This document shows, piece by piece, positions 6,831 to 10,078 of a stretch of 10,078 nt of DNA (the stretch's first letter is position 1; each line of letters starts with the position of its first letter). The notes under the pieces were generated by a model. The model worked only from the letters and a program-made list of their open reading frames with translations, was not told the origin of the DNA and did no database searches. Origin of the DNA: an uncultured Rhodanobacter sp. (lineage in GTDB: Bacteria > Pseudomonadota > Gammaproteobacteria > Xanthomonadales > Rhodanobacteraceae); assembly GCA_937906285.1 (NCBI GenBank), contig CALCWL010000373.1:1-10078 (forward strand), given 5' to 3'. A program made the translations under genes and the position numbers.

Positions 6831-6857
6831 CATAACCAGGTCGATGACAAGGTTATG
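6831..6857. repeat. CATAACC / GGTTATG inverted repeat between acylase and AsmA genes
   Basis: Perfect seven-base arms CATAACC (6831-6837) and GGTTATG (6851-6857) are separated by 13 bases. Their centres are 20 bases apart, about two turns of the helix, which suits a dimeric regulator. The arms are AT-richer than the surrounding DNA. I do not recognise the regulator; the LytTR protein encoded nearby is one candidate, though that family usually binds direct repeats. Confidence 0.4.
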
Positions 6858-6884
6858 TGCTCGACCGTCGTTGCCGTTCAGCTT

Positions 6885-9113
6885 TTACCCGCCGGGGTGA
6901 TAGCTGCGTTCGGTGTGGCCCTTCAATTGTTCCGGCCAGAAGTACACGGTGCGCAGGTTGCCGGTGGTGTAGCGCTCCGCCTCGTCGTTGAAGTGCGGAG
7001 AATCGGGGTGCCCGCTTTCGCCGCCGGCGGTGATCGCCCGCGCATGCACCTTCGGCCCGAATTCGACGGCAGCCACGAAGCTGTTGCCGCCGGTGCCGTA
7101 GTAGCGCTTGGTACCCGGCCAGCGATGCGCGCCGAACGAGGCCAGCGAACCCCAGCGCGAGGAGGTGAACGGCACCGGGATGCTGGGCTTGGCGTCGTCG
7201 AATTTCTGCACGATGTCGCCGTTGATGCGCTGGAAGCGGTTGATCTCGCCCCACGGCACGCCCCAGCTGCCGAAGTCCTGGGTCAGCCGGTCGGAGGCTT
7301 CGACCAGCGCATGGAGGCGCGCCTTGGCGCCGGCCTTGGCGGCCATCCGGTCGTAGATCGACAGGCCTTCGGCGGTGTCGGCCTTGCTCACTTCGTCCCA
7401 CAGCGTGTCGCCCCAGAACACCGCCAGCGAGGTCGGCATCGAGGCGATGCCCCAGCGGTAGTCCCAGTCGCGCAGCAACTGGATCGGCCCGGCGAGTTTC
7501 GCGCGCAGGGGATCGTCGGCGGGCAGCGCGTCGTAGTCGGCGATCAGGATCGGCAACTGGCGCGCGAACGCGGGCAGGTAGGAGTCGAACGCGGCGGTGA
7601 TCAGCGAGGGCAGGGTGACCTGCCTGATGTCGGTGAGCAGGCGGATCGCGTGCAGGCCGCGCGGGTTCTCGCCGAAGGTGTCCATGTAGCGCGGGTAGTC
7701 GGCCTGCTTCGGGCTGTACGCGCCGGCGGCGGAATACGGCCAATTGTTGGTGTTGAAGGTCCAGCCATTGGGCGGGTTCACCACCTGCGGCAGCTGGTCC
7801 AGCGGCGTCAGGCCCTGCCAGTCGGTGGCCGGATCGCTGCCGTCCACGGGTTTGGTGTAGTCGAAGCGGTTGTCGCGCCTGGGCACGAATTGCGGCAGCA
7901 GGAAGGCGATCTCGCCCTTGTCGTCGGCAAACAAGGTGTTGTTGGACGAGTTCGCCTTCAGCTCGGCGACCTTCATGTAGCTGGCGAGATCATGCGTCCT
8001 GGTGCGCAGCCAGCTCTGCTCCAGCGCGGGGATCGGCTTGTTCATCAGTGCTTCGGCGATCCACTTGCCGTCCGCCTCGCGCACGATCGGGCCGTGATGG
8101 GTGAAGTGCGCGGTGAACGTGCGCTGCGCCAGCGCACCGTTCTTGTCGCGATACGACAACGTGATCGGGCGCGAAGTCACCGGCCGCAGTTCCTTGCCGT
8201 AGCGGTAGAACAGCTTGCCGTCCCGGTGCACGATCGTCTCGGCGAACTCGTCGACCACGTCCACGCCGGTCGAGGTATGCATCCAGCCCACGTGCGGGTT
8301 GAAGCCCTGGTAGATGAAGAACTGGCCCCAGGTGACCGCGCCGTAGGCGTTCAGCCCCTCGTCGCTGGACATCTGCAGTTCGGAGCGGAAGAAGAACGAG
8401 GTGTGCGGGTTGATCAGCAGCAGCGCGTGGCCGTCGGCGGTGAGCTTGGGCGCGATCGCGATGCCGTTGGAGCCGGTCGGTTCGATCCAGCTGGGCTGCA
8501 TGGGCACCTGCGCCAGCGGAGCATCGCCCGGGCTGCCGTAGAACGCCTTCAGCGGTGCCAGCTCCACCCGCTCGATGTCGCCGCCGATGCTGCCTTCGGT
8601 GAAGGAGAGCGCCATCCACGGCTCGAAACGGGTGATCACGCGCGGATGCACGTCGGGATGCGTGGCGAGGTAGTAATTGAGCCCATCGGCCCAGCTGTCC
8701 ATCAGCTGGCGCAGCCAGCGCGGACTCTGCGCGTACAGCTTCTTCAACTCGACCGGATCGATGAACAGGCGCTGGCGCAGGTCCTGCCACAGCGCGGATT
8801 CGTCGGCGTCCTTCGCCTCGGCCAGCCGGCCCAATGCGATCAGATAGTTCGTCTCGACCCGGTTGAAGTCGTCCTCGGCTTGCGCATAGGCCATGCCGAA
8901 TACGGCGTCGGCGTCGGTCCTGCCGTGCACGTGGGCGATGCCCCAGTCGTCGCGGGTGATCGTCACCGCCTGCGCCTGGCGTTCCCAGCGCGACTGCTCC
9001 GGCGTGGCCGCGGTGGCAGTTTGCAGCAGGCTCCATGCCAGCAGTGCGGCGATCGCCAGCAGGGTCGACGCCCTGTGCGCCCGCGCGATGCCGCCGAGGA
9101 TGCGTGTATTCAT
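6885..9113 (-). CDS. Penicillin acylase family (S45) Ntn hydrolase, secreted
   Basis: The 742-residue precursor has a Sec signal peptide (cleavage near A35, TATA|ATPEQ). An alpha-subunit region spans about 36-214 and a beta subunit follows. The self-cleavage site is TG|SN, making Ser215 the N-terminal nucleophile, followed by the family motif LLLINPH (231-237). Other family marks are THHGPIV (338-344), NNTLFADDKGEIAF (391-404) and NTNNWP (454-459), where N456 aligns best with the catalytic Asn. These periplasmic enzymes cleave amide bonds in beta-lactams, acyl-homoserine lactones or acyl-peptides; the substrate cannot be told from sequence by eye. The start at 9113 is set by AAGGGG six bases upstream and the signal peptide it yields; the frame stays open to 9251, but that would overlap the LytTR gene. 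It lies 70 bases after that gene, probably in one unit. Confidence 0.9.
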   Translation of the reverse strand: MNTRILGGIARAHRASTLLAIAALLAWSLLQTATAATPEQSRWERQAQAVTITRDDWGIAHVHGRTDADAVFGMAYAQAEDDFNRVETNYLIALGRLAEAKDADESALWQDLRQRLFIDPVELKKLYAQSPRWLRQLMDSWADGLNYYLATHPDVHPRVITRFEPWMALSFTEGSIGGDIERVELAPLKAFYGSPGDAPLAQVPMQPSWIEPTGSNGIAIAPKLTADGHALLLINPHTSFFFRSELQMSSDEGLNAYGAVTWGQFFIYQGFNPHVGWMHTSTGVDVVDEFAETIVHRDGKLFYRYGKELRPVTSRPITLSYRDKNGALAQRTFTAHFTHHGPIVREADGKWIAEALMNKPIPALEQSWLRTRTHDLASYMKVAELKANSSNNTLFADDKGEIAFLLPQFVPRRDNRFDYTKPVDGSDPATDWQGLTPLDQLPQVVNPPNGWTFNTNNWPYSAAGAYSPKQADYPRYMDTFGENPRGLHAIRLLTDIRQVTLPSLITAAFDSYLPAFARQLPILIADYDALPADDPLRAKLAGPIQLLRDWDYRWGIASMPTSLAVFWGDTLWDEVSKADTAEGLSIYDRMAAKAGAKARLHALVEASDRLTQDFGSWGVPWGEINRFQRINGDIVQKFDDAKPSIPVPFTSSRWGSLASFGAHRWPGTKRYYGTGGNSFVAAVEFGPKVHARAITAGGESGHPDSPHFNDEAERYTTGNLRTVYFWPEQLKGHTERSYHPGG

Positions 9114-9119
9114 CTGTTG

Positions 9120-9125
9120 CCCCTT
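9120..9125 (-). promoter_or_regulatory. Ribosome binding site that fixes the acylase start
   Basis: AAGGGG on the minus strand lies six bases before ATG 9113. It decides between this start and the longer open frame reaching 9251, which would overlap the regulator gene and put about 46 unrelated residues before the signal peptide. Confidence 0.7.
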
Positions 9126-9183
9126 GATGACCGACCGGTCTGCCCAGCGTAGCCCATTCCGCCAGCACCGCGCTGTCGCCCGC

Positions 9184-10035
9184 TCAGCTGCCGAAACGCT
9201 CGCGCAAGGCAGCACGGTGGCGTCGGCTGCAAGGGATGGTGGCACCGTCACGCATGGTCAGGCGGGCGTCGCCGGTATCCAAGGGCTCCATCTGGGCGAG
9301 GTAGTCGAGATTGACGAAATAGCCGCGGTGCACGCGCACGAAACGCGCCGGGTCCAGCCGCTCCTCGATCGCCGCCATGGTGCTGCGCAGCGGGTAGTCG
9401 CGACCGTGCACATGCAGGTTCACGTAATTGCCCGAGGCCTGCAGCCATTCGACCTCGCTGGCATTGAGCAGGAATTCCCGCCCCAGCTTGCGCACCAGGA
9501 AGCGTTCGGGCCGCTCGACCGGTTCGGCCGGCTGTCCCTCGTCGGGGGCGGCCAGCAAGCGCGCCTCGCCCTGCCAGCGGATCAGCCACAGGCGCGACAG
9601 GCACAGCAGCGCGATGATGACGAAATAGGTGCGGATGTCCTTCAGGTACTCGTAGCCGTAGTGCGCGCCGAACGCGTCGTGGGAGCCGACCAGCGCGTAG
9701 CAAAGCCAGCGCAGTGCCACCATGCCGGTGACGTGGATGAAGCTGAAAGGGATCGTGGCCAGCAGATGCCGCGGCAGGCTGTGCCGCCAGGTGTCGACGC
9801 GGAACGGCCAACGGCGCTCCAGCGCGATCACGAACGGGATCAGCGCCAGGATCAGGGCGGCGCTGCTGAACTCCCACACCCAGGGCTTCCATGCGTCCAC
9901 GTCGGGATAGTCGGTCTGCGACACCAGCGCATTGAACGCGGCGTTGAGGATGACCACGGCCACCACGGCGCCGACTTCGATGGGCCGGTGCCAACGCTGA
10001 AAATCGTCGAAGCTGAGGCCGGGGCGTTCGTTCAT
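9184..10035 (-). CDS. Membrane-anchored LytTR-family transcription regulator
   Basis: The 283-residue product has four predicted membrane helices (about 18-39, 53-73, 89-116 and 133-153), a short polar linker with several Pro and Glu (about 160-178), and a C-terminal LytTR DNA-binding domain (about 179-282). Diagnostic pieces of that domain are WLQASGNYVNLHV (198-209), LRSTMAAIEERL (216-227) and FVRVHRGYFVNLDYL (232-246). No receiver (REC) domain is present, so it is not a classical response regulator; the membrane part presumably senses a signal or partner, which is inference. LytTR proteins often control secreted or cell-surface functions. The gene is directly upstream of the acylase gene, which may be its target. 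ATG 10035 has no Shine-Dalgarno, and a TAGAAT -10-like box lies seven bases before it, so the mRNA may be leaderless. Confidence 0.9.
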   Translation of the reverse strand: MNERPGLSFDDFQRWHRPIEVGAVVAVVILNAAFNALVSQTDYPDVDAWKPWVWEFSSAALILALIPFVIALERRWPFRVDTWRHSLPRHLLATIPFSFIHVTGMVALRWLCYALVGSHDAFGAHYGYEYLKDIRTYFVIIALLCLSRLWLIRWQGEARLLAAPDEGQPAEPVERPERFLVRKLGREFLLNASEVEWLQASGNYVNLHVHGRDYPLRSTMAAIEERLDPARFVRVHRGYFVNLDYLAQMEPLDTGDARLTMRDGATIPCSRRHRAALRERFGS

Positions 10036-10042
10036 CCGGCGA

Positions 10043-10048
10043 TTCTAC
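10043..10048 (-). promoter_or_regulatory. Possible -10 box of the LytTR gene
   Basis: TAGAAT on the minus strand lies seven bases before ATG 10035. Used as a -10 it would start transcription at or next to the start codon, giving a leaderless message, which fits the lack of a ribosome binding site. No good -35 is seen, and only 43 bases upstream of the gene are in the window. Confidence 0.3.
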
Positions 10049-10078
10049 GCAAAGCCCCGCGACCCGTCCCTGCAGCCC

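Noticed and set aside
9133..9140. GACCGGTC palindrome between LytTR and acylase genes
   Set aside because: An eight-base GC-rich palindrome is common by chance, and no partner site or promoter is seen around it.
6855..9152. 765-codon open frame on the plus strand opposite the acylase gene
   Set aside because: It lacks any domain or signal and mirrors the codon bias of the acylase gene, whose catalytic motifs are plain.
9114..9251. Longer acylase start at 9251
   Set aside because: It would overlap the end of the LytTR gene and put unrelated residues before a good signal peptide; AAGGGG supports 9113.

Overview
The window reads as chromosomal DNA of a high-GC gammaproteobacterium. The general look of the proteins (a membrane-anchored LytTR regulator, an Ntn-type acylase, a large AsmA-family protein, a DUF4349 lipoprotein) suggests the Xanthomonadales/Lysobacterales, perhaps Rhodanobacteraceae (Rhodanobacter, Dyella, Luteibacter). 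That placement is inference; there is no rRNA or marker gene here to confirm it. I see seven protein genes: six complete and one cut by the left edge. I see no tRNA, rRNA, CRISPR array, insertion sequence or prophage gene.

Layout. (1) 1-1308, minus strand: a cytochrome c / FTR1-type iron permease fusion that runs off the left edge. Its codon use is more relaxed than that of its neighbours. (2) 1522-2592 and 2658-3587, minus strand: two different EamA-type (DMT) ten-helix transporters in tandem. The downstream one has a histidine-rich C-terminal tail. (3) 3588-3801: a 214-base divergent intergenic region unusually rich in perfect inverted repeats. (4) 3802-4587, plus strand: a DUF4349-type lipoprotein, the only plus-strand gene. 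(5) 4641-6764, minus: an AsmA-family envelope protein, convergent with the lipoprotein gene. (6) 6765-6884: a 120-base gap with two perfect inverted repeats. (7) 6885-9113, minus: a secreted penicillin-acylase-family (S45) Ntn hydrolase. (8) 9184-10035, minus: a membrane-anchored LytTR transcription regulator, probably the first gene of a unit with the acylase.

How the parts may work together. The left half holds cation and metabolite transport: the FTR1/cytochrome fusion is of the kind used for high-affinity iron uptake, and the His-rich exporter tail could bind Ni, Co, Zn or Cu. The right half is about the envelope: a membrane-bound regulator next to a periplasmic amide hydrolase, followed by AsmA. 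The regulator-acylase pair could be a signal- or antibiotic-responsive unit (for example acyl-homoserine-lactone or beta-lactam related), but the sequence does not fix the substrate.

Most of the window is ordinary. The points most worth a second look are the hairpin cluster at 3632-3770, the paired inverted repeats at 6785-6857, the LytTR-acylase pair, and the metal-binding tail of the 1522-2592 transporter. I did not find a clearly new biological system.
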